A stretch of DNA of 10,991 nt, from contig CAZKHA010000118.1 of the NCBI GenBank assembly GCA_964552325.1, positions 1-10,991 of the forward strand. Direction: 5' to 3'. How positions within the stretch are numbered: position 1 is the first letter of the stretch; the number at the start of each line of letters is the position of its first letter. The position numbers were made by a program, and so were the translations under genes. Of the stretch, positions 1-6,923 are shown in pieces. Source of the DNA: CAZKCK01 sp964552325 (GTDB lineage: Bacteria > Bacteroidota > Bacteroidia > Bacteroidales > TTA-H9). The notes beneath the pieces were generated by a model that was not told where the DNA came from, did not search any database, and saw only the letters and a list, made by a program, of their open reading frames with translations.

Positions 1-49
1 GGGGCTTGTTTGGCTCATCACATACGATTGGTTTAGGTTCGTTATACAT
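1..49 (-). CDS. Possible 5' end of a divergent gene, cut by the window edge
   Basis: On the minus strand an ATG at 49-47 opens a frame that stays open for all 16 codons to the window edge, beginning MYNEPKPIVCDEPNKP. Fifteen bases separate this ATG from a minus-strand TATATTTG (72-65), which fits the Bacteroidota -7 consensus, and that is the main reason for calling a gene start. The peptide is hydrophilic and has no signal peptide. It is far too short to assign to a family. A 16-codon open frame is common by chance, so this is an inference from promoter placement and not from protein similarity. Confidence 0.28.
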   Translation of the reverse strand, partial: MYNEPKPIVCDEPNKP

Positions 50-523
50 TAGTTACTGCAGCCACAAATATAAGAAAGATTATTCGTAGTAAGCCCGCTA
101 GCAAAAAAAATGTTGAGATTATGTGCTTTGCTAAAGCAGCCCACCACAAAAACCTTCTTCTAACCGTTTAGTGGTTGCTTTAAGGGGTTCCATGCTGCAG
201 TTTAGTTGCTTATCAATATGCTTCTTAGCGTAAATGCCAATGCCCATTTTTACCCTACAATCACTGCATTAATTCAGGCGTACTTTTGCTGGTTCGTGTT
301 GTTAATTTAATATGAAATGGCCTATCGTAAAGATTTGATTTTGTGTCGTGAACAAAACAGCCCAAATCCACAAAGCCATGCATTCATTGGTTTCCCAACC
401 TTAATAAATACTCCCGACTTTGGTTATCCCTTTGGAAGGTGTGTGCTGTAGCTTGTATATCCTTATATCTGTGTTTTTGTTACAAAGGGTTTGGTATGAC
501 AATATCTTTAAAATCAACAAATT
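50..523. other. Intergenic region with two doubtful small open frames
   Basis: No gene of normal size is visible in this stretch. Two short frames are worth recording. On the minus strand, 247-131 encodes 38 residues starting MGIGIYAKKH and ending GFCGGLL. The frame continues upstream of the ATG for seven further codons before a stop. On the plus strand, 317-451 encodes 44 residues starting MAYRKDLILC, with TACTTTTG (281-288), a perfect -7 consensus match, 28 bases before its ATG. Neither resembles a family I know. They could be small genes, gene remnants or chance. The rest shows no strong inverted repeat and no RNA gene that I recognise. Confidence 0.5.
65..72 (-). promoter_or_regulatory. 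Candidate -7 promoter element (TATATTTG) on the minus strand
   Basis: Read on the minus strand, this is an exact match to the Bacteroidota housekeeping -7 consensus TAnnTTTG. It lies 15 bases before the ATG at 49. I see no TTTG at the expected -33 spacing; the nearest candidate lies about ten bases too far upstream. The call rests on the -7 box and its position alone. Confidence 0.3.
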
Positions 524-642
524 ACTACCTACTACCTACTTCCTACTTTTTCAACTACCTCTCCCCATCTCTTCGTCTCTTGTCCTAGCCCCCTCAGCCC
601 TTCACCCATTCACTTCGTCTCCCTTCACCTCTTCACCTCCTC
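524..642. repeat. Degenerate period-7 pyrimidine-rich repeat upstream of serS
   Basis: From 524 the sequence divides into 7-base units in one register: ACTACCT twice, ACTTCCT, ACTTTTT, CAACTAC, CTCTCCC, CATCTCT, TCGTCTC and so on. The TCGTCTC at 573-579 recurs exactly at 615-621, 42 bases (six units) later. Units such as TTCACCC (601-607) are rotations of the CTTCACC heptamer found upstream of mnmA, so the two blocks look related, but this one is much more diverged. The plus strand is almost free of G. The block ends about 40 bases before the serS -7 element. It is open in the serS frame but is not coding (see serS). Its function is unknown. Confidence 0.6.
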
Positions 643-683
643 AGCCTTTCTATATTTTTCTCCAAAAGCTTCGGTCATTTTCC

Positions 684-691
684 TACTTTTG
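684..691 (+). promoter_or_regulatory. serS promoter, -7 element TACTTTTG
   Basis: This is an exact TAnnTTTG match, the -7 box read by the Bacteroidota primary sigma factor. Sixteen bases separate its last base from the serS ATG at 708. If transcription begins a few bases after the box, the 5' leader is only about 10-13 bases. No clear TTTG stands at the -33 position, where the sequence is T-rich. The site also supports 708 over any upstream start, because upstream starts would lie before the promoter. Confidence 0.6.
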
Positions 692-707
692 CAAAAAATA
701 TGCAAAC

Positions 708-1979
708 ATGATTCCCTTACAGCTTATCAGGGAAAACCCTGAACACGTAATTGAACGACTTTCGGTTAAGAATTTTGATGCACGCGAAACTGTTGAACGC
801 ATCTGCCAACTTGACGACACCCGTAAGGCTGCACAGCGCCGCCTCGACGATAGCCTTGCCGAAGCCAATAGCCTTGCACGCGAAATCGGCAACCTTTTTA
901 AAGCCGGCAAAACTGCCGAAGCCAACGAGCTAAAGCTTCGTACCACAAGCCTTAAAGAAGATGCCAAGCGCTATGGCGAAGAGTTTGAAGCCGCTACCGA
1001 AGAGTTAAACCGTACCATTGTATTGCTTCCCAATATGCCCCATGCCTCGGTAGCTCATGGCAAAACCCCTGAAGACAATGAAATAGTACATGCCGAAGGT
1101 GCTATGCCCCAATTAGCTGCCGACGCAGTGCCCCACTGGGACCTGGTGGCCAAATACGATATTATAAGCTTTGAGCTTGGCAACAAGGTTACGGGTGCTG
1201 GTTTCCCATTCTACAAGGGAAAAGGTGCTCGGCTGCAGCGCGCCCTCATCAACTTCTTTCTTGATGAAGCCATCAAAGCTGGGTTTACCGAATTTCAACC
1301 ACCGCTCATGGTAAACGAGGCTTCTGCCTTTGCCACGGGACAACTACCTGATAAAGAAGGACAAATGTACCATGCCGTAGCCGATAACCTTTACTTGATA
1401 CCTACTGCAGAGGTGCCCGTAACCAATCTTTATCGCGATATGATTCTAAAGCAGAGCGAACTACCTATTCAATTGGTGGCTTATTCAAACTGTTTCAGAC
1501 GCGAGGCAGGTTCGTATGGCAAGGATGTGCGAGGCTTAAACCGTCTCCATCAATTTGATAAGGTTGAAATAGTTGAGATAGCCGACCCCGAGAATTCGTA
1601 TGAAATTTTGGATAAAATGGTGGCCCATGTTTCAGGCTTGTTGCGCAGCCTCGAGCTTCCGTTCAGGGTATTGCGCCTATGCGGTGGCGATATGAGCTTT
1701 ACCTCGGCCCTTACCTACGACTTTGAAGTGTATTCGGCAGCCCAACAAAAATGGCTAGAAGTTAGTTCGGTGTCGAACTTCGAGAATTTCCAGGCCAACC
1801 GGATGAAACTGCGTTTTAAAGACGAAAACGGAAAAACCAAATTGGCCCACACGCTCAATGGCTCGGCCTTGGCATTGCCCCGTATAGTTGCTGCCTTGCT
1901 CGAAAACCATCAATCCGATAAAGGAATTCGTATTCCGGAAGCCTTACAGGCATATACTGGGTTCGAGTACATCAACTAA
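708..1979 (+). CDS. serS: Serine--tRNA ligase (seryl-tRNA synthetase)
   Basis: This cytoplasmic class II aminoacyl-tRNA synthetase charges tRNA-Ser, and tRNA-Sec where present, with serine using ATP. The 423-residue product has the normal bacterial length. Residues 1 to about 105 form the N-terminal tRNA-binding arm, rich in charged heptads as expected for its long antiparallel coiled coil. The catalytic core follows. TAEVP at 233-237 is the serine-binding loop. FRREAGSYGK from 263 is motif 2. NGSALALPR at 384-392 is motif 3, holding the ATP-binding arginine. The frame is open back to 420, but those 96 codons translate a low-complexity repeat and precede the promoter at 684-691. The ATG at 708 gives the family-typical N-terminus MIPLQLIREN. 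It appears to be monocistronic, with stem-loops after the stop. The motifs make the assignment secure. Confidence 0.97.
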   Translation: MIPLQLIRENPEHVIERLSVKNFDARETVERICQLDDTRKAAQRRLDDSLAEANSLAREIGNLFKAGKTAEANELKLRTTSLKEDAKRYGEEFEAATEELNRTIVLLPNMPHASVAHGKTPEDNEIVHAEGAMPQLAADAVPHWDLVAKYDIISFELGNKVTGAGFPFYKGKGARLQRALINFFLDEAIKAGFTEFQPPLMVNEASAFATGQLPDKEGQMYHAVADNLYLIPTAEVPVTNLYRDMILKQSELPIQLVAYSNCFRREAGSYGKDVRGLNRLHQFDKVEIVEIADPENSYEILDKMVAHVSGLLRSLELPFRVLRLCGGDMSFTSALTYDFEVYSAAQQKWLEVSSVSNFENFQANRMKLRFKDENGKTKLAHTLNGSALALPRIVAALLENHQSDKGIRIPEALQAYTGFEYIN

Positions 1980-2003
1980 AAAATATTTATCCGCGTTGCA
2001 AAT

Positions 2004-2040
2004 AGGCCATGCCCCGAAAGGTTTGGCCTTTTGTTTATTT
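2004..2040 (+). terminator. Probable intrinsic terminator of serS
   Basis: AGGCCA (2004-2009) and TGGCCT (2024-2029) are perfect inverted repeats. They enclose a 14-base loop that can form a further two-base-pair CC/GG extension around GAAA. The right arm runs straight into a T-rich tail from 2029, interrupted by single G and A bases. It lies 24 bases after the serS stop, the usual place for a terminator. The stem is short (6 bp), so it may be modest in strength. Confidence 0.5.
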
Positions 2041-2058
2041 GGTGAACCCTTGCTTGGG

Positions 2059-2105
2059 CGCAAACCTCCGGCACGCATACTTCATTATTCTCAAGTTTGC
2101 GTTTT
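2059..2105 (+). terminator. Second stem-loop after serS, possible back-up terminator
   Basis: CGCAAAC (2059-2065) pairs perfectly with GTTTGCG (2095-2101). Three G-T wobbles can extend the stem outward, and the right arm continues into four Ts (2102-2105). The 29-base loop is long for an intrinsic terminator. It could be a back-up terminator for serS or an unrelated structure upstream of the TPR gene. Downstream of it lie a small hairpin (AGCCA 2111-2115 with TGGCT 2122-2126) and a short palindrome (CCAA 2131-2134 with TTGG 2138-2141). Either could be an operator, but I cannot tell. Confidence 0.3.
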
Positions 2106-2183
2106 AACATAGCCAATTAGATGGCTTTCGCCAAAAATTGGTACTATTCAGCCCAAATTCAGCGTTATCACCCCTAGGTTTAT

Positions 2184-2191
2184 TACTTTTG
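2184..2191 (+). promoter_or_regulatory. Promoter of the TPR-rsmA pair, -7 element TACTTTTG
   Basis: This is an exact TAnnTTTG match and identical to the serS box. Only seven bases separate its last base from the ATG of the TPR gene at 2199. Transcription from this box would therefore start within a few bases of the start codon, giving a leaderless or nearly leaderless mRNA. No convincing -33 TTTG is visible. No promoter-like box lies before rsmA, so this site probably serves both genes. Confidence 0.6.
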
Positions 2192-2198
2192 TAGGCTT

Positions 2199-4046
2199 AT
2201 GAAAAAATGGATACTCTTTTGCTTCCTCTCTATCTGGATACTATTAGGTGTTGAAAGCCGGGCACAGTTGCAGCCGCCACAGCCGCAGCTTACCGAAGAT
2301 CAGCTTGCTTTTAAGTTTTATCAGCAACGCGATTTCACCAAGGCCCTTCCCCTGTTTCAAAACCTATACGAAACCAAAGGTGGCAATTATTTTTACACGT
2401 ATTACCTGCAATGCCTCATGGAGTTGCGTAATTATAAAGATGCTATAAAGCTGGTTAAAAAAGAATCGCGCAAAAGCAACGATCCCATGCGGATTAAAGT
2501 GGATTTGGGCTATGTATATAACTATGCTGGCGAGCTTGACAATGCCAAGGAAGAGTTTGATGACGCCATTAAGATGCTAGAAAAAATGCCCCAGCAAGTG
2601 AGCAATTTAGCCAATCAATTCCGTGCCAGGAACCTCAACGAATATGCCTTAAAGACTTACGAAAAAGGGCGTTCTATCATTGGAAATCAAACCGCCTACG
2701 CCCTCGAAATTGCAGGCATTTATGAAGCCACAGGCGAATTCCGTAAAATGGTGGATGCCTTTCTCGAAATCATTGGTGCCGATCCCAATCAACTCTCGAG
2801 CATCCAAAGCCGGATACAGTATTACCTTTCGCAATTTGATGAAGAAGAGTATCGGGATTATCTACGTACCGCGCTTCTAAAAAAGATTCAAAAACAACCT
2901 GATGAAAAGGTGTTTACGGAAATGATGTATTGGTTTTCGATACAGCAAGGCGATTACGAAATGGCTTATAAACAAGCCGTATCTTTCGAAAAGAGGTTCA
3001 ATGAGAATGGAAACCGTATGTTAAGCTTAGCTAAGCTAAGTGCCGACAACAAATATCCAGAAATTGCATTGAAATGCCTTAAAAGCATTATTGCAAGCGG
3101 CAAAACTCATCCTTTGTATGTGCAGGCTACCTCAGAATGGCTAAAAACACGGTTTCAAATTGTAAAAAATGCTGCCCAAACCGATACAGCCGAAGTAGCC
3201 AAGCTAGGAGCCGATTTTGCGAATTTTCTTACAGAGCAAGGGCAAACACCAGCCACCATCGATGTTATGCGGCAATTGGCTAGCCTTTACGCGTATTACT
3301 TGCAAAAGGGCGATGAAGCTGTTGAATTGCTTGAGAAAATCCTGACTTTTGGTGGCTTACTTCCCGAACTTAATGCCAAAGTAAAGCTAGAGTTAGGTGA
3401 TATTTATGTTTTTAGCGACGATATCTGGCAAGGATCGCTGCTGTATGCACAGGTTGATAAAGCCATGCCCGGCACACCCATTGGTGAGGAAGCAAAGTTC
3501 CGTTACGCCCGTTTGATGTATTACGCGGGAGAGTTCCATTGGGCCATGATGCACCTTGAAATACTACGAGGTGCTGTTGAGCGGTTGATAGCCAACGACT
3601 CGCAAGTGTTGTACCTGTTTATCAACAATAACCTCGAAGATGATTCAACCGGTGGTGCCTTGGTATTGTTTGGCCGTGCCGAACTGCTTGCCTTCCAAAA
3701 AAAGTATGATTTGGCCCTTGTTACACTCGATTCGATACCGATGATGTTTTTAACACATAGTATTTTAGATGATGTTGCCTTTAAGAAAGCAGAGATTTGC
3801 GAGATGCAAAAGGATTACGCATCAGCCGATAGCCTGTATAAAAAAGCTGCCGAGTTTTGGCCCGATGGGCTTTTGGCTGACGATGCCCTGTACAAACGCG
3901 CTTTGCTCCTCGACAATGTATTGAATAACAAACTACAGGCAATGGAGCTTTACGAGAAGATTTTAATAAATTATCCTGGAAGTTTTTATGTGGATGAAGC
4001 CCGTAAGCGCTTTAGATTCCTACGCGATGGACAACCTCTTAACTAG
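2199..4046 (+). CDS. Secreted tetratricopeptide-repeat protein, function unknown
   Basis: The 615-residue product begins with a clear Sec signal peptide: MKK, a hydrophobic stretch to about residue 17, and a likely cut after SRA at residue 22. The mature protein, beginning QLQPPQPQ, should be periplasmic or surface-associated. There is no lipobox cysteine at the cut, so it is probably not a lipoprotein. The rest is helical with TPR-like helix pairs. These are clearest near residues 33-60, 66-90, 99-127 and in the C-terminal 130 residues, where units end in YKKAAEFWPD and YEKILINYPG. That C-terminal part recalls the TPRs of envelope proteins such as YbgF/CpoB and BamD, but the full length fits neither. 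TPRs bind proteins, so a scaffold role in the envelope is likely, with partner unknown. It is six bases from rsmA and probably co-transcribed with it. Confidence 0.85.
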   Translation: MKKWILFCFLSIWILLGVESRAQLQPPQPQLTEDQLAFKFYQQRDFTKALPLFQNLYETKGGNYFYTYYLQCLMELRNYKDAIKLVKKESRKSNDPMRIKVDLGYVYNYAGELDNAKEEFDDAIKMLEKMPQQVSNLANQFRARNLNEYALKTYEKGRSIIGNQTAYALEIAGIYEATGEFRKMVDAFLEIIGADPNQLSSIQSRIQYYLSQFDEEEYRDYLRTALLKKIQKQPDEKVFTEMMYWFSIQQGDYEMAYKQAVSFEKRFNENGNRMLSLAKLSADNKYPEIALKCLKSIIASGKTHPLYVQATSEWLKTRFQIVKNAAQTDTAEVAKLGADFANFLTEQGQTPATIDVMRQLASLYAYYLQKGDEAVELLEKILTFGGLLPELNAKVKLELGDIYVFSDDIWQGSLLYAQVDKAMPGTPIGEEAKFRYARLMYYAGEFHWAMMHLEILRGAVERLIANDSQVLYLFINNNLEDDSTGGALVLFGRAELLAFQKKYDLALVTLDSIPMMFLTHSILDDVAFKKAEICEMQKDYASADSLYKKAAEFWPDGLLADDALYKRALLLDNVLNNKLQAMELYEKILINYPGSFYVDEARKRFRFLRDGQPLN

Positions 4047-4052
4047 CTTATA

Positions 4053-4832
4053 ATGGAATACGTAAGGGCTAAAAAACAATTAGGGCAGCATTTTCTTATT
4101 GATAAGAACATTGCACAAAAAATAGTGGAGGCCTTGCTAAACGAACCACACGGCGTTTTGGAGATTGGGCCAGGCATGGGCGTATTAACCCAATTCCTAT
4201 TGCAAAATCCGCAGATTGAATTAAAAGTTGTTGAAATTGACCACGAATCGGTTGAATACCTGCTAAAGCATTACCAACAACTCGATGGAAAAATCATCAA
4301 TCATGATTTCTTAAAGCTGCCTTTGGATGGTATCTTTCCGGAGCCTTTCGCGGTAATCGGCAACTTTCCTTACAACATTTCGTCCCAAATCCTATTCCGT
4401 GTTTTTGCATACCGAAACAATGTGCAACAAGTTGTGGGCATGTTTCAGAAAGAAGTGGCTAAGCGCATAGTTTCGGGGCCAGGCACCAAAGACTATGGCA
4501 TCTTAAGTGTATTGATGCAGGCCTTTTACACTTGCGAATACCTTTTTAGCGTAAGCGAGCATGTGTTTCAGCCGCCCCCAAAGGTACAAAGTGGTGTTAT
4601 CCGACTGATCCGCAACCAAGTAGATGCCTTGCCCTGCAACGAAGAGCTATTTGTTAAAGTGGTAAAAGCAGGTTTTAACCAAAGGCGTAAAACCCTGCGC
4701 AATGCCTTATCGGCCTTTCAATTCGAGAAGGATGCCACTATTGAGCATTTGCTAACCCGACGTGCCGAAACCCTTGATGTGGCATCATTTGTAAGCTTGA
4801 CCTTGGCCATTAAACCCGCAAATCAATTATAA
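4053..4832 (+). CDS. rsmA: 16S rRNA (adenine1518-N6/adenine1519-N6)-dimethyltransferase
   Basis: RsmA (KsgA) adds four methyl groups from S-adenosylmethionine to two adjacent adenines in the 3'-terminal helix of 16S rRNA, late in 30S assembly. At 259 residues it has the normal length. The N-terminal KKQLGQHFLID (7-17) is the family signature. EIGPGMG (37-43) is the SAM-binding motif I, and EID (61-63) is the acidic residue region that contacts the SAM ribose. NFPYNIS (104-110) is the catalytic motif IV, with F where E. coli has L. FQPPPKV (172-178) and FNQRRKTLRNAL (208-219) are the conserved C-terminal RNA-binding signatures. The start at 4053 places the signature at the usual distance. Only six bases separate it from the upstream TPR gene and no promoter lies between them, so it is probably the second gene of that operon. 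Confidence 0.97.
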   Translation: MEYVRAKKQLGQHFLIDKNIAQKIVEALLNEPHGVLEIGPGMGVLTQFLLQNPQIELKVVEIDHESVEYLLKHYQQLDGKIINHDFLKLPLDGIFPEPFAVIGNFPYNISSQILFRVFAYRNNVQQVVGMFQKEVAKRIVSGPGTKDYGILSVLMQAFYTCEYLFSVSEHVFQPPPKVQSGVIRLIRNQVDALPCNEELFVKVVKAGFNQRRKTLRNALSAFQFEKDATIEHLLTRRAETLDVASFVSLTLAIKPANQL

Positions 4833-4835
4833 GCG

Positions 4836-4843
4836 TATTTTTG
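4836..4843 (+). promoter_or_regulatory. Promoter of the TMTC-like gene, -7 element TATTTTTG
   Basis: This is an exact TAnnTTTG match starting four bases after the rsmA stop codon and 43 bases before the ATG at 4887. It indicates that the TMTC-like gene and the CPBP gene behind it can be transcribed independently of rsmA. A TTGG at 4803-4806 lies too far upstream to be a good -33 box. Unlike the other -7 boxes on this strand, it leaves a leader of roughly 38 bases. Confidence 0.5.
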
Positions 4844-4886
4844 TGCTTCAAAAATTAGCGTTTCATTTATCCTTACCGCCCACTTG

Positions 4887-6893
4887 ATGAGTAAAAATGT
4901 TACAAAACCAGGCTCAAAGCCTGCTTCCTTAAACCCTCAAAAAAACATAAACCGCTTACTTTACAGCATCTTGATTATTTGGTGCTTTGTGCTCTATGGC
5001 AATACTATACGCAACGATTATTCGCTTGATGATGTGCTGGTAACTGCGCAAAACGAGGTGGTAGGCCGGGGACTAAGTGCTATTCCCGAAATTTTTACAA
5101 GCTTTTATTACCAAACCAGTGGCAATGTAGGCTCACTTGCTTTTGGTTACCGACCCATAACCAAGGCCACCTTTGCCTTAGAAGCTAGCTTGTTTGGGGC
5201 AAACCCGCATATTGGCCACTTTATCAATATTGTTTTATATGCCCTTACGGCAGTCTTTTTGTTTACTGCCTTACGCAGGATGTTTAAGAAAGCAAATATC
5301 TTGTTTCCAATGGCCATTACATTGCTTTTTGTTTCGCATCCGGCACATACCGAGGTAGTAGCCAGTCTTAAAAACCGCGAAGAAATCCTAAGCTTTTTAG
5401 GCGCTATTTTGGCGTTGAATTACTTTTTAAAATATGCAGAATTCAAGAAAACAAGCCAATTAATTATCGGGTTTTTGTGGTTTGCCTTCGGATACCTGAG
5501 CAAGAGTTCCATACTTAGTTTCTTGGCTATTTACCCATTGGTGCTCTACTTCTTTACTGATTTAAGGATAAAGCCGATTCTGTGGGTTGCGGGAGGCTCT
5601 ATTTTGATAATGGCATTAATACAGTTTGTTCCGCAACTGCTTCTGCCCGATCAGGTTCGCCCCACTTTATTGGTCGAAAACCCATTATATGCTGAAAAAG
5701 ATCTGATGCTACGTTTTGGTACGGGAATGACAGGCTTGCTACATTATATCAAACTGTTGTTTTGGCCCACAACATTGTTGTTTTATTATGGATACGATAC
5801 TTTTCCGGTTACAGGGCCTGCCAATATCCAAGTAATAATTGCCGTATTCATCCATTTAGCTTTGTTTGCATGGGCTATATGGAAAATAAAAACCAAGCAT
5901 CCGCTTTCGTTTGCCATCCTGTTTTACCTGATCGGCATCAGCATGTATTCAAATATTGTATCGCCGGCTGTTGGCATCGTGGCCGATCGTTTTGTTTACA
6001 TCGCATCGCTTGGGTTTGCCATAGCCATAGGTTGGTCTATTTTTCAGTTATTCAAAGTAGCGAGTGATAACGCTTTTATTGCATCAAAACTAAGGTTACG
6101 GGTAATGGGGGTCTTATTGGTGGTTTTAATTCCTTATGCGCTCATAACCATCAACCGCAACAAAGACTGGAAAGACCTGTCGAGCCTCTATCAAGCGGAT
6201 ATTGCCCATTTAGAACGCTCAGTAAAGGCCAACACCCAATATGCCGGAAATTTATTCTATAATGCTTACATGCTGCAAAAGCAAGATGGAACCATGCCCA
6301 GCCGCGAGAAAGTTGAACACATGGTAAAGCATTATGACATGGCTCTACAGATTTTACCTTCCTATTACGACGCACTCAACGGACTCGGTAGTGTATATGC
6401 GCTGGTATTGGGGCAGCAATCAAAGGCGGTTCCTTATTTTCTTAAAGCCATTGAATCCGATCCTAAAAACGTGGCAGCTTATGTAAATTTGGCCTTTGCC
6501 TATCGCGATATGAAAGATTATGATAAGGCCGCGGATTATTATTTAAAGGTTATAGAAATGGATTCTATGCAATTGAAGGCCTATTACAATTTAGCCCAGA
6601 TTTATTTTGACAAAGGTGCTTTTGATAAAGCCGTAGCCTATAACAAGATGGCTATGAAGGTGAATCCAGCATCGGAAGAGCCTTACTTGAATATTGGCAA
6701 TTTTTATTTAATGAGCCGAGATACCGTTACGGCAGTTTCGTGGTATGAGCAAGCTGTTGAAAAGCAGCCCATCTATGAAACCAGCAACAACCTGTATATG
6801 TATTACAGGCAATTGGGAAATACCGAGAAGGCTGAATACTATCGCGTAAAAGCCGAAGAATCGAAAAATGTGCGCACGGTAAGGATGCCGTAG
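4887..6893 (+). CDS. TMTC-like polytopic membrane glycosyltransferase with C-terminal TPRs
   Basis: The 668-residue protein has about ten hydrophobic segments between residues 22 and 425, then a soluble TPR domain (about 475-655). The layout matches GT-C glycosyltransferases of the TMTC type, which in animals transfer mannose from a dolichol-phosphate donor to proteins. Matching landmarks are the acidic NDYSLDD (43-49) in the first non-cytoplasmic loop, where GT-C enzymes keep catalytic acidic residues, then YRP (88-90), HPAHTEVVASLKNREEIL (151-168) and GIVADRFVYIASLGF (363-377). At least four TPR units are visible, for example from AVPYFLKAIE and AADYYLKVIE. I infer sugar transfer from a polyprenyl-phosphate donor to a periplasmic acceptor; donor and acceptor cannot be read from the sequence. 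The start is the ATG at 4887; a TTG immediately before it is less likely. The CPBP gene follows by 30 bases, probably in the same transcript. Confidence 0.8.
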   Translation: MSKNVTKPGSKPASLNPQKNINRLLYSILIIWCFVLYGNTIRNDYSLDDVLVTAQNEVVGRGLSAIPEIFTSFYYQTSGNVGSLAFGYRPITKATFALEASLFGANPHIGHFINIVLYALTAVFLFTALRRMFKKANILFPMAITLLFVSHPAHTEVVASLKNREEILSFLGAILALNYFLKYAEFKKTSQLIIGFLWFAFGYLSKSSILSFLAIYPLVLYFFTDLRIKPILWVAGGSILIMALIQFVPQLLLPDQVRPTLLVENPLYAEKDLMLRFGTGMTGLLHYIKLLFWPTTLLFYYGYDTFPVTGPANIQVIIAVFIHLALFAWAIWKIKTKHPLSFAILFYLIGISMYSNIVSPAVGIVADRFVYIASLGFAIAIGWSIFQLFKVASDNAFIASKLRLRVMGVLLVVLIPYALITINRNKDWKDLSSLYQADIAHLERSVKANTQYAGNLFYNAYMLQKQDGTMPSREKVEHMVKHYDMALQILPSYYDALNGLGSVYALVLGQQSKAVPYFLKAIESDPKNVAAYVNLAFAYRDMKDYDKAADYYLKVIEMDSMQLKAYYNLAQIYFDKGAFDKAVAYNKMAMKVNPASEEPYLNIGNFYLMSRDTVTAVSWYEQAVEKQPIYETSNNLYMYYRQLGNTEKAEYYRVKAEESKNVRTVRMP

Positions 6894-6923
6894 TAGCTAA
6901 ATACTTACAATTAATTAAACACC

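Noticed and set aside
420..707. N-terminal extension of SerRS
   Set aside because: It covers the pyrimidine-rich repeat and the promoter; SerRS proteins begin at the position encoded by the ATG at 708.
1888..2112. Plus-strand frame overlapping the 3' end of serS
   Set aside because: It is out of frame with serS, covers the stem-loops after it and shows no recognisable domain.
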